Translations under genes and position numbers: made by a program
Shown here: positions 1 through 10,944 of the stretch, piece after piece
Layout: each line of letters starts with the position of its first letter
Numbering within the stretch: the stretch's first letter is position 1
The notes under the pieces: generated by a model
Database searches by the model: none
The model's input: the letters and a program-made list of their open reading frames with translations, nothing else
What the model was told of the DNA's origin: nothing
Source of the DNA: Triticum aestivum
Lineage: Eukaryota; Streptophyta; Magnoliopsida; Poales; Poaceae
Direction of reading: 5' to 3'
Length of the DNA: 64,000 bases
NCBI RefSeq assembly: GCF_018294505.1
Contig: NC_057795.1
Span: forward strand, 231,612,643-231,676,642

Positions 1-841
1 ACTGAGTTTGGTAAGTTGTGTGTAACGGTTAGATTTTGTGTGGAGGCTATATATACCCCTCCACCCACTCTTCATTCGTGGAGAGAGCCATCAGAACATG
101 CCTACACTTCCAACATACATTTTCTGAGAGAGAACCACCTACACTTGTGTTGAGATCAGTCTTGATCTCTAGCCTTCCCCAAGTTGCTTTCCACTGAAAT
201 CTTCTTTCCACCAAATCCAATTCCTGTGAGAGAGAGTTGAGTGTTGGGGAGACTATCATTTGAAGCACAAGAGCAAGGATTTCATCATCAACACACCATT
301 TGTTACTTCTTGGAGAGTGGTGTCTCCTAGATTGGCTAGGTGTCACTTGGGAGCCTCTGTCAAGATTGTGGAGTTGAACCAAGGAGTTTGTAAGGGCAAG
401 GAGATCGCCTACTTCGTGAAGATCTACCCTAGTGAGGCAAGTCCTTCGTGGGCGACGGCCATGATGGGATAGACAAGGTTGCTTCTTCGTGGACCCTTCG
501 TGGGTGGAGCCCTCCATGGACTCGTGCAACCATTACCCTTCGTGGGTTGAAGTCTCCATCAACGTGGATGTATGATAGCACTACCTATCGGAACCACGGA
601 TAAAAAATCTCCGTGTCTCCAAATTGCATTTGCACACTTCAATCCCATCCCTTTACATTCTTGCAATTTGCATGCTTTACTTTCCGCTGCTCATAATCTC
701 TTGTCATGCTTGCTTGATATGTATTGTGAATGTTAAAACTTGTGCCAAACTCCACTTCAACTTGAAGAAATTAAAAACTGCAACTTTTCTCACTTAGAGT
801 CTATTCACCCCCCCTCTAGACACGTCTTCTCGATCCTTTCA
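1..841 (+). repeat. 5' LTR of the Maximus-like element, second half only
   Basis: Base n here matches base n+7559 in the 3' LTR, so the window opens where the 3' LTR is at 7560, just after its palindromic-box array. A TATATATA box lies at 48-55. Differences from the 3' LTR are a modest number of substitutions and a few indels, for example an extra stretch near 7714-7742 of the 3' copy. The LTR ends at CTTTCA (836-841). Apparent reading frames on either strand are not genes. Confidence 0.92.
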
Positions 842-842
842 A

Positions 843-855
843 TTGGCATCAGAGC
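843..855 (+). other. Primer-binding site (initiator-Met tRNA type)
   Basis: TTGGCATCAGAGC starts one base after the 5' LTR end. Plant Copia elements normally have TGGTATCAGAGC, complementary to the 3' end of initiator methionine tRNA. One base differs here. Confidence 0.85.
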
Positions 856-896
856 TTTGGTCTCCATTGCTTTGGTTTAATCACCATTGGAGGAAG

Positions 897-2087
897 ATGG
901 ATGAGTCTACATTGGGGAGTCTTAGACATAGAGTGCCTATACTTGATGGAGAGTATTTTCGTGAGTGGAAAAATGAGATGCTTGTGATTTTCAATGAATA
1001 TCATTTGAACAAGTACATTACTAGCCCTTGTGAACCTCATGTTGATCCTATGCATCCCACCCTTGATGAGTCAATTGACATGATTCGCAATCTTAGAACT
1101 ATTGATTTTATCCCTAGAGGTTTGCCTAGAAACTTGATAGCTTGCTTGCCTACTCTTAAGTGTGCCTACACCATATGGAAATTTCTTGAGGACCATTTTC
1201 CAAATTATTCCTTGCAAAATCTAGATAAAATTCTCCATAAGTCTATTGCCTTGAGTAAGATGAATTCCAATGATCCTAAGTTTGGTGATTGTCTATTTGA
1301 GCTTACAAATCTTATGCGTGCCAAAGGAGATCTTGGAATTATTAGCGATATTATTTCTGAAGCTATTAGAATTCATAAAGAAGATCATTGTCAAACTCAT
1401 TCTAATGAATCACCCTTTCCAGGAATTGATCCATCGCATGACGATGTTGAACATGGATACTATGATGAGGATGATGATAGTGACTTTGATCTTGATGAGG
1501 CAATGAGACACTTTGGTCTTATGGCAAATCTTCGGGGATATATGGCAGGAGGAAAGGAATGGGTTCTTGATAGTGGATGTACCGATCACATGACCGGAGA
1601 TAAAGATATGTTTCGTGAGCTTGCTAAAAACGACGGCCCTCGAAAATATGTCACTTTTGGTGATAACTCAAAGGGTAAGGTGGTTGGCCTCGGTAAGGTG
1701 GCCATGTCACATGATAGCTCCATACAAAATGTCATGCTCGTTGAATCTCTTGGGTACAATTTACTTTCAGTATCTAAACTAGCTAATTTTGGTTTCAATG
1801 TCCTATTTACTGAAGTAGATTGCCAAGTGTTTCGCAGAGACAATCATAAAATGGCCTTTAGCGGTATACGTAGAGGTGATCTTTACATTGTTGATTTCAC
1901 TAAAAAGGCTCAACCTAGAACTTGCTTAATTGCCAAATCCTCTAAAGGTTGGTTGTGGCATAGACGGTTAGGTCATGTGGGCATGCGAAACCTTGACAAG
2001 CTTATTAAGGGAAATCATATCCTTGGCGTTAACGATGTCATATTTGATAAGGATAGACTTCGCAGCGCTTGTCAAGCAGGTAAATAG
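897..2087 (+). pseudogene. Copia gag-protease-GAG_pre-integrase, internally deleted
   Basis: The first likely start is the ATG at 897; the frame is open back to the primer-binding site only through a TTG. Codons 1 to about 205 are gag (structural particle protein), with an acidic stretch near codon 200. The aspartic protease signature WVLDSG follows directly, with the catalytic Asp at codon 225. The GAG_pre-integrase motif WHRRLGH begins at codon 354. Retroviral-type gag normally carries a CCHC zinc knuckle before the protease; none is present, so an in-frame deletion has probably removed it. The frame ends at a TAG (2085-2087) inside the segment that normally runs on into integrase. The same frame stays open afterwards, so this is a nonsense mutation in a polyprotein. 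Confidence 0.85.
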
Positions 2088-3074
2088 GTTGGAGGAAGGC
2101 ATCCCGTGAAGAACATCATGACCATAAGGAGGCCACTCGAGCTACTTCACATGGATCTTTTCGGTCCCAACGCTTACAAAAGTCTCGATGGAAATTCTTT
2201 TGGTCTAGTTATAGTTGATGATTTTTCAAGATTTACGTGGGTGTTCTTTCTCAATGATAAATTGCAGGTCCAAAAAATCTTCAAAAACTTCGCTAGGAAG
2301 GCCCAAAATCAGTTTGAAGTGAAGATCAAGAAGGTTTGCAGCGACAAAGGAACGAAGTTCAAGAACGCAAATGTGGACACCTTTATTGATGAAGAAGGGA
2401 TTTCACATGAGTTCTCAGCTACGTACACACCTCAACAAAATGGAGTTGTTGAGAGGAAGAACCGGACGCTCATTGAAATGGCGACAACGATGCTTGATGA
2501 GTACAAGATGTCGAAGCACTTTTGGGCGGAAGCGGTTGAGACAACTTGTCATGCAACAAATCGCTTGTATCTTCACAAGCTACTCGGCAAGACGGCATAC
2601 GAGCTCCTCACAGGTAACAAACCCCAAGTTGGATACTTTCGAGTATTTGGCTCAAAGTGCTACATTCTTGATAAGCATCATCGTTCTAAATTTTCTCCTA
2701 AATCTCATGAAGGTTTCCTACTTGGTTATGGCTCAAAATCTCACACTTACCATGTCTACAATAATTTCACCCGAAAGGTTGAAGATACGGTAGATGTGAA
2801 GTTTGATGAATTTAACGGCTCGCAAGTAGAGCAACTGCCAATTGATGTAGGAGACAAAGACCCTTCGGAAGCAATCCAAGACTTGTCTATTGGCAAGATT
2901 TGTCCAACGGAGGTGAAGGAGAGTACCTCGTCCGTCCAAGTGGAAGCTTCCACCTCACGACAAGGTGAACCAAGAGTTGATACGGAAGCATCCACAAGTG
3001 GGACACACCAAGATGGAGAAAACGTGGAAGTACACCAAGATGAACATCAACAACCTCCTTCTCCACCATGATAA
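2088..3074 (+). pseudogene. Copia integrase segment of the polyprotein
   Basis: This is the same frame as the gag segment. The rve integrase core inserts element cDNA into host DNA in the nucleus. The catalytic triad can be followed: Asp in HMDLFGP (about 2154), Asp in CSDKGTKF (where SDNGTEF is usual), and Glu in NGVVERKNRT. A GYGSKSHTYHVYN stretch typical of Copia integrase C-termini follows, then a low-complexity Ser/Thr/Gln-rich linker. Two tandem stops (TGA TAA, 3069-3074) end it. Downstream the frame resumes with the linker into reverse transcriptase, so this is again nonsense mutation rather than a natural end. Confidence 0.88.
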
Positions 3075-4616
3075 GAGAACAACAACGTCAACAATGAAGA
3101 AGGCCAAGAAGAAGAACAAGATGAAGAAGATTTTGCACCAAGATCCAAGCAAAAGCTTTCACGAGTTCGAGCAAGAGTTGCCAAAGACCACCCCGTCGAG
3201 CAAATCTACAATGATATCCAAACCGGGAGAATCACTCGCTCTAAAACTCGTTTGGCTAACTTTTGTGAACATTATTCAGTCATCTCTAGCATTGAACCTA
3301 TGAAGGTTGAAGAAGCATTGGAAGATCCGGATTGGATAAATGCCATGCATGAAGAGCTACACAACTTTGAGAGAAATCAAGTTTGGACATTGGTTGAGAA
3401 GCCCGACAACAACCACAATATCATCAGTACCAAATGGGTGTTTCGCAACAAGCAAGATGAAGATGGACAAGTAGTTTGCAACAAAGCACGTCTCGTCGCC
3501 CAAGGCTACACTCAAGTCGAAGGTATGGACTATGGTGAGACATATGGCCCCGTTGCTAGACTTGAGTCCATTCACATCTTACTTGCCTATGCTAATCACC
3601 ATGATATCACCTTGTACCAAATGGACATTAAAAGTGCTTTTCTAAATGGTGAAATAGAGGAGGAAGTTTATGTTAAGCAACCTCCCGGCTTTGTGCATCC
3701 TAAGAAACCTAATCATGTTTACAAACTTCACAAAGCTCTTTATGGTCTTAAACAAGCTCCTAGAGCGTGGTATAAATGCTTGACCAAGTTCCTTATTAAA
3801 AAAGGCTTTGAAATTGGAAAAATTGATTCTACTCTTTTTACTAAAAGGGTTAATGGAGAACTATTTGTGTGCCAAATCTATGTTGATGATATTATATATG
3901 GTTCGACTAACCCTCACTTTAGTGAAAAGTTTGGAAAGCTAATATCGGAGAAGTTTGAGATGTCGATGATGAGTGAGCTCAAATTCTTTCTTGGTTTGCA
4001 AATCAAGCAAACTAAGGAAGGTACCTTTGTCTCTCAAGCAAAGTACACTAAGGACTTATTCAAGAAGTTCAATATGCAAGAATGCAAAGGTATGACTACA
4101 CCCATGCCTACTAGTGGACATCTTGATTTGACCAAAGATGGTGAACCGGTTGATCAAAAGGTTTACCGCTCCATGATTGGTTCATTGTTATATCTATGTG
4201 CTTCACGTCCCGATATTATGCTAAGTGTGTGCATGTGTGCACGATATCAAGCGGCCCCTAAAGAATGTCATCTTAAGGCTGTGAAAAGGATAGTGAGATA
4301 CTTCATACACACACCAAATTTTGGCATTTGGTATCCTAAGAGGGCCTCTTTTAATCTTGTTGGCTACTCCGACTCAGACTATGCCAGTGACAAGGTTGAT
4401 AGAAAGTCCAGTTCGGGTACTTGTCAATTTCTTGGTAGATCTCTTGTGTCTTGGTCCTCCAAGAAACAAAACTCAGTATCCTTATCCACTGCCGAAGAGG
4501 AATACATTGCCGCTGGTTCATGTTGTGCACAATTACTTTGGATGACCCAAACTCTTAAGGATTATGGGATATATGTGAAACATGTTCCATTTCTTTGTGA
4601 AATGAAAGTTCTATGA
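3075..4616 (+). pseudogene. Copia reverse transcriptase and start of RNase H
   Basis: RVT_2-type reverse transcriptase copies element RNA into DNA. Visible motifs in order: VWTLVEKP near 3385, KARLVAQGYTQ near 3484, DIKSAFLNG near 3625, the catalytic YVDD at 3879-3890, and FLGLQI near 3988. RNase H follows with DSDYASD near 4370 and STAEEEY near 4486. The frame is the gag-integrase frame, with no new ATG needed. A small deletion near 4598-4612 shifts the frame and ends it at 4616. Codon use and composition are uniform with the upstream segments, so this is one decayed polyprotein, not separate genes. Confidence 0.9.
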
Positions 4617-4831
4617 AGATTGCTCACAATCTCGTGCAACACTCTCGAACTAAGCATATTGAAGTTCGTCATCATTTCATTCGAGATCATGTTGCTAAGG
4701 GTGATATTAACCTTAAGCATGTTCGTACCGACAAGCAATTGGCAGATATATTCACTAAACCACTTGATGAGAAAGTGTTTTGCAGGTTGAGAGGTGAATT
4801 GAACATCATTGATGCTTCAAACTTGGAGTAG
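4613..4831 (+). pseudogene. C-terminal end of Copia RNase H, other frame
   Basis: This piece begins KIAHNLVQHSRTKHIEVRHH and includes TDKQLADIFTKPLDE, the conserved end of Copia RNase H. It lies one frame away from the upstream segment because of the shift near 4600. The ATG at 4613 is a product of that shift and is unlikely to be used. Confidence 0.88.
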
Positions 4832-6712
4832 GAACTCCATTTGGATACATGCAAGACATGAGCCTATGACTAACCCTTGATATTTCTCTTATGATGACAA
4901 TCTTATGTCTTGGATATATTTGCACCTTGCATGTTATCTAACCCGTGTAGGTACTTGGATGAATCTAAATCTATGAGATTGCATCTCACTCACATCTAGA
5001 GCAATCTCTACATCACCAAGTCTCTACACAATGATGGTTTAAGACAAGGAAGCACGAAACCCTTCAAACATATCCTTTGACAAATTCTATATTGAGTTTT
5101 ATGATTGTCATTTTGGATACACAAGTGCTCTTCCTTGCAAAAACTAACCCATGTAGGTAGATGAACTCAAATTCCAAGTGGTGCTCCCAACTCTTGATGA
5201 GCTACATCAACCTTGAGCAACCCACACAAGTTCAACTACATGATCACGATCAACACCACCACCCAAGGTATGTTATTCCATCTTCGAGAAGCTTTACTCC
5301 AAGTCATGAGTCAAAGCAACTCAAAAATATGTGAATACATCAAAATGCTTAATCAAAAAATGGTAACCCCATTTTGAGCTTAAACGAGGAGTATGACGTA
5401 TGATCAAGTGATCTCACTTGACTCCTAAGTCAATATACTCTAACATAGGTGACTTTGTCGCCGACCAATTCTAGGTGAAGTTCTCTTGTGTTTGTTTTCT
5501 ATGCTCTTGCATTTGTCTCATGCATATTAGTTTCTCCTTTCAAAAAAAACTTCATCGAGATTTCTTTTTGGATTCTTTTTGTTCTGCATTCCCTGCATCC
5601 AATTCATTGCAAATCTCTCAGTTAATTCCTTGCAAATCCTTGTGAGATCTTACTTGCCTAGTGAGCTGAGGTGACAAGTGTTTTCTATGTGATGAACTAG
5701 GTCCCACCAGTCTGTTGTTTTCGGTCCAACTAAATTCTTTCGGTGCAACCGAAGCACACAACTCGGTGCCACTGATTTCACTGCAAGAAAGACAGCTTGC
5801 CACTTGTTCCTGTATTCTTTTTGATCCAGTTCCACTCAATGATTATTGTCCTCTACCTGCATCACATTTGACTTGCTGCTTTGTTTTGTGACTCAAGGGC
5901 CAAACCCGTTTGTTACAAAATCCAGAAGAACCCTTCTTGGAAATTGATGTCAAAGGGGGAGAGAGAGATCACATCAAAGCTTAATCATTTCTATAGGGGG
6001 AGAAAATACTCAGGGGGAGAGACCCCAGATGCTTGGTGTTCAAGAGAAGAGAAGTCACATGTCTTTAAGAGGGGAAAGACATGTTCATATTTGATTGATT
6101 TCTTTAGCTCTGTTTCTTTTCTTTTCTCTGATTTTCTGTTCCCTATCTTCTCCCAGTATCCCATGCTAGATTCAGGGGGAGCAAGACATCTAAGGGAAGG
6201 AAATCCTTGAATTCATTGCACATCTTTACCTTTTGGGACATGTCTATATCCAATGGAGTACTCAGTACTCACTCTCTACATGTCATCCCAGTCTTGGTAC
6301 TCTTGTGGTTTCTTTTGTTTGCTCTGGCTAGTAGGTGTATCTGTGTTATCTAACCTTGTTTACGTAGGTTCATTCCTTCCTAAGCCAACTCAAGACCACA
6401 AGGTAAGTATATGCATCACAGTCATGTGTATGAGGATTTCTTGCTGATGTACATACTGTTTGCAAGAAGGACTCATGAGCATGAAGGTACATTTTCTATA
6501 TTCACATCATTTGCTCTGATGCATAAAGCCAAGATACATGTAACACATTGCTTACTCTGTCATGCTTATGCATTCACATGCTCCTATATTCCATATCTAC
6601 ATGATTGCATACATGTAGGGGAGCCTATGCATGTTACATGTCTTTCCAAAGCTTTACCTGCCTTTCACTATATCTTTATCTAAAGCTTTGATGTATGTTG
6701 TCATCAATTACC
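4832..6712 (+). other. 3' non-coding region of the Maximus-like element
   Basis: 1.9 kb between pol and the polypurine tract. SIRE-lineage elements may hold an env-like gene here; I see no long frame with transmembrane or coiled-coil character, so none is claimed. Purine tracts resembling the true polypurine tract occur at 5952-5964, 5994-6003, 6011-6021 and 6173-6181. Three TCGGT...ACCGA-like boxes at 5721-5775 resemble the array in the 3' LTR. Confidence 0.7.
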
Positions 6713-6726
6713 AAAAAGGGGGAGAT
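6713..6726 (+). other. Polypurine tract
   Basis: AAAAAGGGGGAGAT sits immediately before the 3' LTR. It is the expected plus-strand DNA priming site. Confidence 0.88.
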
Positions 6727-7082
6727 TGAAAGCACAAGTGCTCCCTGGGTGATTTTGGTAATTAATGTCAACATATCTCTTGTTGGACTAATACTTTTAC
6801 CTAGTATGTTTCAGATAAGTTCAACAATGGAGTGGCATGGACTAGAGGATGTGGAACTCTTTCAAGATGGTAAGGACAAAGGATTGGCTCAAGCTCAAAG
6901 AACAAGACTCTACATTTTACTTTTAGTGATCCAAGATCACATTAAGTCCATAGGAAATCCAATACTATTAAGAGGGGATGAGGTGTTGCTTAATGGCTTG
7001 CTTTCTCAAAGTGCTTAGTGATATGCTCCAAATCCCTCAACCACTTTATCACATCCACATATGTCCCAAACCAAAAGTCAAA

Positions 7083-7564
7083 CTCGGCCCTACCGAATCT
7101 TTCTATCCGGTGCCACTGAGTTTAGTTGTCATAGCCACTGCCAGAAACCCTAGTCTTTTCGGTCTCATCGCTAGGGATCTCGGTCTCACCGATAGGGATC
7201 TCGGTCTCACCGAGATGGGATTGTAATCTCTCTGTTGCCCTTCGTAACATTTCGGTCAAACCGAGATAAGCGATCGGTCCCACCGAGATTGCAATGCAAA
7301 CTCACTATTTCCCTTTTGTAACGTTTCGGTCCAACCGAGATGAGCGAATCGGTCCTATCGAGTTTGCCTGACCAACTCTCTGTGTGTCCATTACCAAAAT
7401 CGGTCTCACCGAGTTTGTGTAATCGGTCTCACCGAGATTATGTTATATCCGAACCCTAACCATATCGGTCCCACCGAGTTGACATGTCGGTCCCACCGAA
7501 ATTCCTAACGGTCACATTATTTAGTAAATCGGTCTGACCGAGTTTCATGATTCGGTCCCACCCA
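7083..7564. repeat. Array of about 15 TCGGTCYCACCGA palindromic boxes in U3
   Basis: The box is 13 bp, with TCGGT and ACCGA arms around a 3-base centre. Good copies: 7180-7192, 7201-7213, 7252-7264, 7275-7287, 7400-7412, 7423-7435, 7465-7477 and 7487-7499. Weaker copies lie between them and at both ends. Spacing often falls near 21-23 or 48-51 bp. The sequence between boxes is not conserved, so this is a box array and not a simple tandem repeat. It ends about 45 bp before the TATA box. Confidence 0.85.
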
Positions 7565-7606
7565 GTTTAGTAAGTTGTGTGTAACGGTTAGATTTTGTGT
7601 GGAGCC

Positions 7607-7614
7607 TATATATA
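7607..7614 (+). promoter_or_regulatory. LTR TATA box (duplicate at 48-55)
   Basis: TATATATA followed by CCCC, in matching positions in both LTRs. It probably sets the element's transcription start. Confidence 0.65.
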
Positions 7615-8407
7615 CCCCTCCACCCACTCTTCATTCGTGGAGAGAGCCATCAGAACATTCTTACACTTCCAACACACATTTTCTGAGAGAGAACCACCTA
7701 CACTTGTGTTGAGGTCAATATATTCCATTCCTACCACATAATTCTTGATCTCTAGCCTTCGCCAAGTTGCTTTCCACTCAAGTCTTCTTTCCACCAAATC
7801 CAAATCCTGTGAGAGAGAGTTGAGTGTTGGGGAGACTATCATTTGAAGCACAAGAGCAAGGAGTTCATCATCAACACACCATTTGTTACTTCTTGGAGAG
7901 TGGTGTCTCCTAGATTGGCTAGGTGTCACTTGGGAGCCTCCATCAAGATTGTGGAGTTGAACCAAGGAGTTTGTAAGGGCAAGGAGATCGCCTACTTCGT
8001 GAAGATCTACCCTAGTGAGGCAAGTTCTTCGTGGGCGATGGCCATGGTGGGATAGACAAGGTTGCTTCTTCGTGGACCCTTCGTGGACTCGCGCAACCGT
8101 TACCCTTCGTGGGTTGAAGTCTCCATCAATGTGGATGTACGATAGCACTACCTATCGGAACCACGTATAAAAAATCTCCGTGTCTCCAAATTGTGTTTGC
8201 ACACTCCAATCCCATCCCTTTACATTCTTAAAACTTGCATGATTTACTTTCCGCTGCTCATAATCTCTTTTCATGCTTGCTTGATATGTATTGTGAATGT
8301 TAAAACTTGTGCCAAACTCCACTTCAACTTAAAGAAATTAAAAACTACAACTTATCTCACTTAGAGTCTATTCACCCCCCTCTAGACACCTCTTCTCGAT
8401 CCTTTCA

Positions 8408-9899
8408 CCCTGGCGCAGAGTAAGTTGTCCCAGTGATGGTCACATCTCTAGAGTCCTTGTCAAGAGGGATCTCTTTAGGTGGCTTTCGAGGAGTTGGCGG
8501 CTTAGGGTTCGACGGGTCATGGCTGGCCGCCAGGTTAAGCTCCGCGTCCATTTGCTCAAGGAGGATGGCATCGACTGTTGGCGGCGGGCATCCATGGATT
8601 CTTCCAGGTTTTGTGTGCAAGCCTCAGAGATGTCGGTAGACTATTTCTCCAGCTCAGCAATTTTTGGATCTTTCGAGGACACGCCAAGCTTCTGCTTCTT
8701 AATGGCTTTTGCCACGCCTCTGCAACAAAGATACAAAATCTATGAGTATGGTGTAACATATCAATTGATAACCTAATGGAAGTACCTACCCTTGGGCAAC
8801 TTTGAAGATGGGCATCTGGGTTCCTGAAGAGTCACCAGACAATGGAGGTGTCTTCTGATAATTTGAGTTAGAAGGTTTAAGAAGCTCGTGGATCAAGCCA
8901 ACTAAGGGATAAAGAGAGTCTAGATCATGTAACACCTCATGTTGACGCTTGCGAGGGGCTGGAGTATTTGGTAAGATAGAAACCAGCTCCGCGTCACCAT
9001 CACTCCGAGTCTGACGTCCGGCCTCGTCCTATTGTTTCTTCAAAATAAAGTCGAGATCCAAGTAAGCAAGAGGGTGAGAAAATCTTACTTTGTGGGTCAC
9101 CTGCCGAGTTTTCTGTCTTGGCAAAGGCTCCAAGTCAGAGGAAATTTTAGTTACCTCTACGACATCGACATGGTTGGTCTCCACATCATCCTTAGAGGAG
9201 TCAGCGTCAATAAGTTGCATAAAAAGAAAGCCAAGAGGATCAAGTTCTACCTCCGACTCGTGGCCAAGGGAAAACAAGTCTTCAGCATCCTATTTCTTTC
9301 CTTTGGTCTTTTTTGGAGCTGACTTTGCTTTGGCCTTTTTGGCCGGCTTATCCTGCAGTTTCTTGATCCACAAGGGAGAGTTAGCCTGAAAACACAAATG
9401 ACAATGAGAAGATGTGCAGTTTATGAGAAAGTGATAAATGAGTTAAAATAAGGACTTAAAATACTTACGTTGGGAGCGGGATTGAGATCACAGAAAGGGT
9501 TCAGTCCCATTTTGTTGCAGCTTTCGAGGGTATCCCCGAGTAATGACTTTGTCATTTCATTGATTTCGTGGTCCTCAGGACGTATCTGATTATATCGCTG
9601 TGGGTCTTTCACATCACATGTGTATTGGTACATTAAACCAGTACGGCGGCTCAAAGGCAAGATTCTCTAGGCGACCCAGCATCGGACCAAGTCAACACTA
9701 GTTATGCCTTTTGCTAATAAGGCCCTTATTCTTGAAAAGGTAGGCGCCTACTTGGCTTGTTCTGGAGCAGTGATCCGGTCGGGGAGTGGATGTCTAGGGC
9801 TGAGCCGGCAGGTGCGGAAACCCGGTAGAGGATTTTCACCTGCTGGAGAGGTATCTTGGCAATAGAAGCAAGTCTGGTTCCAGTCCTTGGGGTGACTAG
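8408..9899 (-). pseudogene. Antisense gene of Gypsy B (PF04195-like 'gypsy type transposon' protein)
   Basis: Read on the minus strand. The first visible exon (about 9899 to 9478) resembles the conserved N-terminal domain of plant proteins called putative gypsy type transposon: HPKDWNQTCFYC, later RRTGLMYQYTCDVKDPQRY and GLNPFCDLNPAPN. It ends at a good donor (AAC|GTAAGT near 9472). The next exon starts after TTTTCAG near 9386 and is Lys/Ala-rich; then comes LDPLGFLFMQLIDAD and KVRFSHPLAY. The last parts match the plus-strand exons at 22602-23192 of Gypsy C. A Pro-rich part ends near 8410. Frame breaks exist, so it is probably dead. The function of the family is unknown; maize Grande has a comparable antisense gene. 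Confidence 0.65.
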
Positions 9900-10165
9900 T
9901 GTAATGCCCCGAGACCGATGCGCCAGGTGTATTCCAGTTATTTGTCGTCGTTGCCATGTCATTCGCTTGCGTGTTGCACTTTGCCATGTCATCATGTGCA
10001 TTTCATCTCCATGTTTTTCAAAACTTGCATCAGTTCGAGTCCTCTCAGTTCTCTTAGTTGTCCGTTCGGAGTCCATACACACTCGCACACGCCTCCGAAA
10101 TATTATTTTATAAGTGGCCGAGAAACGCTCTCAGAATGGGGTGAAAGTTGGCAAACAAGTTTCAC
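9900..10165 (+). mobile_element. Truncated start of a Sukkula-like LTR
   Basis: TGTAATGCCCCGAGACCG and the following 250 bp are similar to the start of the solo LTR at 16064. Shared stretches include GATGCGCCAGGTGT and CATGTCATCATGTGCATTTC. It breaks into the antisense exon of Gypsy B right after ACTAG (9895-9899). I could not find its matching right end. Confidence 0.7.
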
Positions 10166-10944
10166 AGATCGTGACTATAGTTTTGGATCTACGGCAATTC
10201 AAAAAATAGAAGGAAATTGCTAAACCTAAGACATGGTGGATGAACTAGTGTGCTGGGGATTGAATCTCAAAAGAAAAGAAGGAATCTACAATTGGTAGCA
10301 GATGCTAAAGCTATCACCACATGACTTCAGTATCACTTTTGGATCAAACTAAGCAACATGGTGGATGAACTACAAGTGAACACAACGAACACCGATGAAC
10401 CGCGATAAACTAGGGTAACCTAATGTGGATAGAAAGTAAGGAGAGATGGGTACCTGGTGATGCTGATGGATAGCGGAGGGGTGCCGCGATCGCTGGTCAA
10501 AGTCAGCTTGATGTAGCGGCCAGGATGAAGTTGTTGAAGAAAGGTTGACTGGGGTGGCGGAGCTCCAGTGGCGGCGGTCGACGCGAGGAAGAATAAGAAG
10601 AGAAGGAGGTAGGGATAAAAAATGAAAAAGGACCCCCACCCCCACCCCGTCCCTATTTACGAGGAAACCGTGAAATGGCATGCACAGAAATCGAGGAGAC
10701 AACATGATTATCTCAACAGTACGGGCGCCTCGATTCTCGGACGACCAATTAATACAAGAGTTATTATATTGCGGGTTTTTCGTATATTTAATATGTGTGA
10801 TGTGATGGCGGGTTACAATGACCCAGTTTGCGTGACATTATGGCAGGATATACTGTTTTATTCCAGGTTAAGTTTTGGAAGATGATTCACCAACTGAAGC
10901 ACTGAAGATTGGCATGAACAAGTTCAAGTCAATCTAGGGCCTAA
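10166..10944. other. Unassigned stretch before the Gypsy B LTR
   Basis: No domain recognised. The minus strand from about 10660 to 10450 looks like a gene start: a C-rich leader, a 5'-UTR-like CTTCTTATTCTTCCTC stretch and a CAG|GTACCC donor-like site near 10453. ATGGTGGATGAACTA occurs twice, at 10233 and 10359. It could be the first exons of the antisense gene or a captured host fragment. Confidence 0.35.

Larger units (their letters stand above)
1..8407 (+). mobile_element. Maximus/SIRE-type Copia LTR retrotransposon, 5' end outside the window
   Basis: Two copies of one LTR (1-841 and 6727-8407) flank an internal region with Copia order: gag, protease, integrase, reverse transcriptase, RNase H. 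The LTR starts TGAAAG and ends CTTTCA, a perfect 6-bp terminal inverted repeat. A TTGGCATCAGAGC primer-binding site follows the 5' LTR. An AAAAAGGGGGAGA polypurine tract precedes the 3' LTR, with extra purine-rich copies upstream. These extra tracts, the long LTR (1681 bp) and the long spacer after pol are known traits of the SIRE/Maximus lineage. The family name is from memory of the LTR start. The target-site duplication cannot be checked because the left end is missing. The element abuts Gypsy-derived DNA at 8408, so it probably inserted into it. Confidence 0.9.
6727..8407 (+). repeat. 3' LTR of the Maximus-like element (1681 bp)
   Basis: Starts TGAAAGCACAAGTGCTCC and ends CTTTCA. U3 contains the palindromic-box array at 7083-7564, followed by TATATATA at 7607-7614. 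The next bases (8408 on) belong to a Gypsy element on the basis of its antisense gene. Confidence 0.93.

Noticed and set aside
47..529. 160-codon minus-strand frame in the 5' LTR and its 180-codon partner at 7606-8148
   Set aside because: Both lie within LTR sequence, overlap the TATA/leader region and differ by frame-changing indels; no protein character.
4832..6712. env-like gene of the SIRE lineage
   Set aside because: No frame above about 110 codons and no membrane or coiled-coil pattern in this spacer.
7083..7564. CRISPR-like regular array
   Set aside because: Boxes are 13 bp with variable spacing, lie in a plant LTR, and there are no cas genes.
9895..10255. ACTAG at 9895 and 10245 as target-site duplications of a complete inserted element
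   Set aside because: The sequence before the second ACTAG does not end in CA and does not match a Sukkula LTR end.
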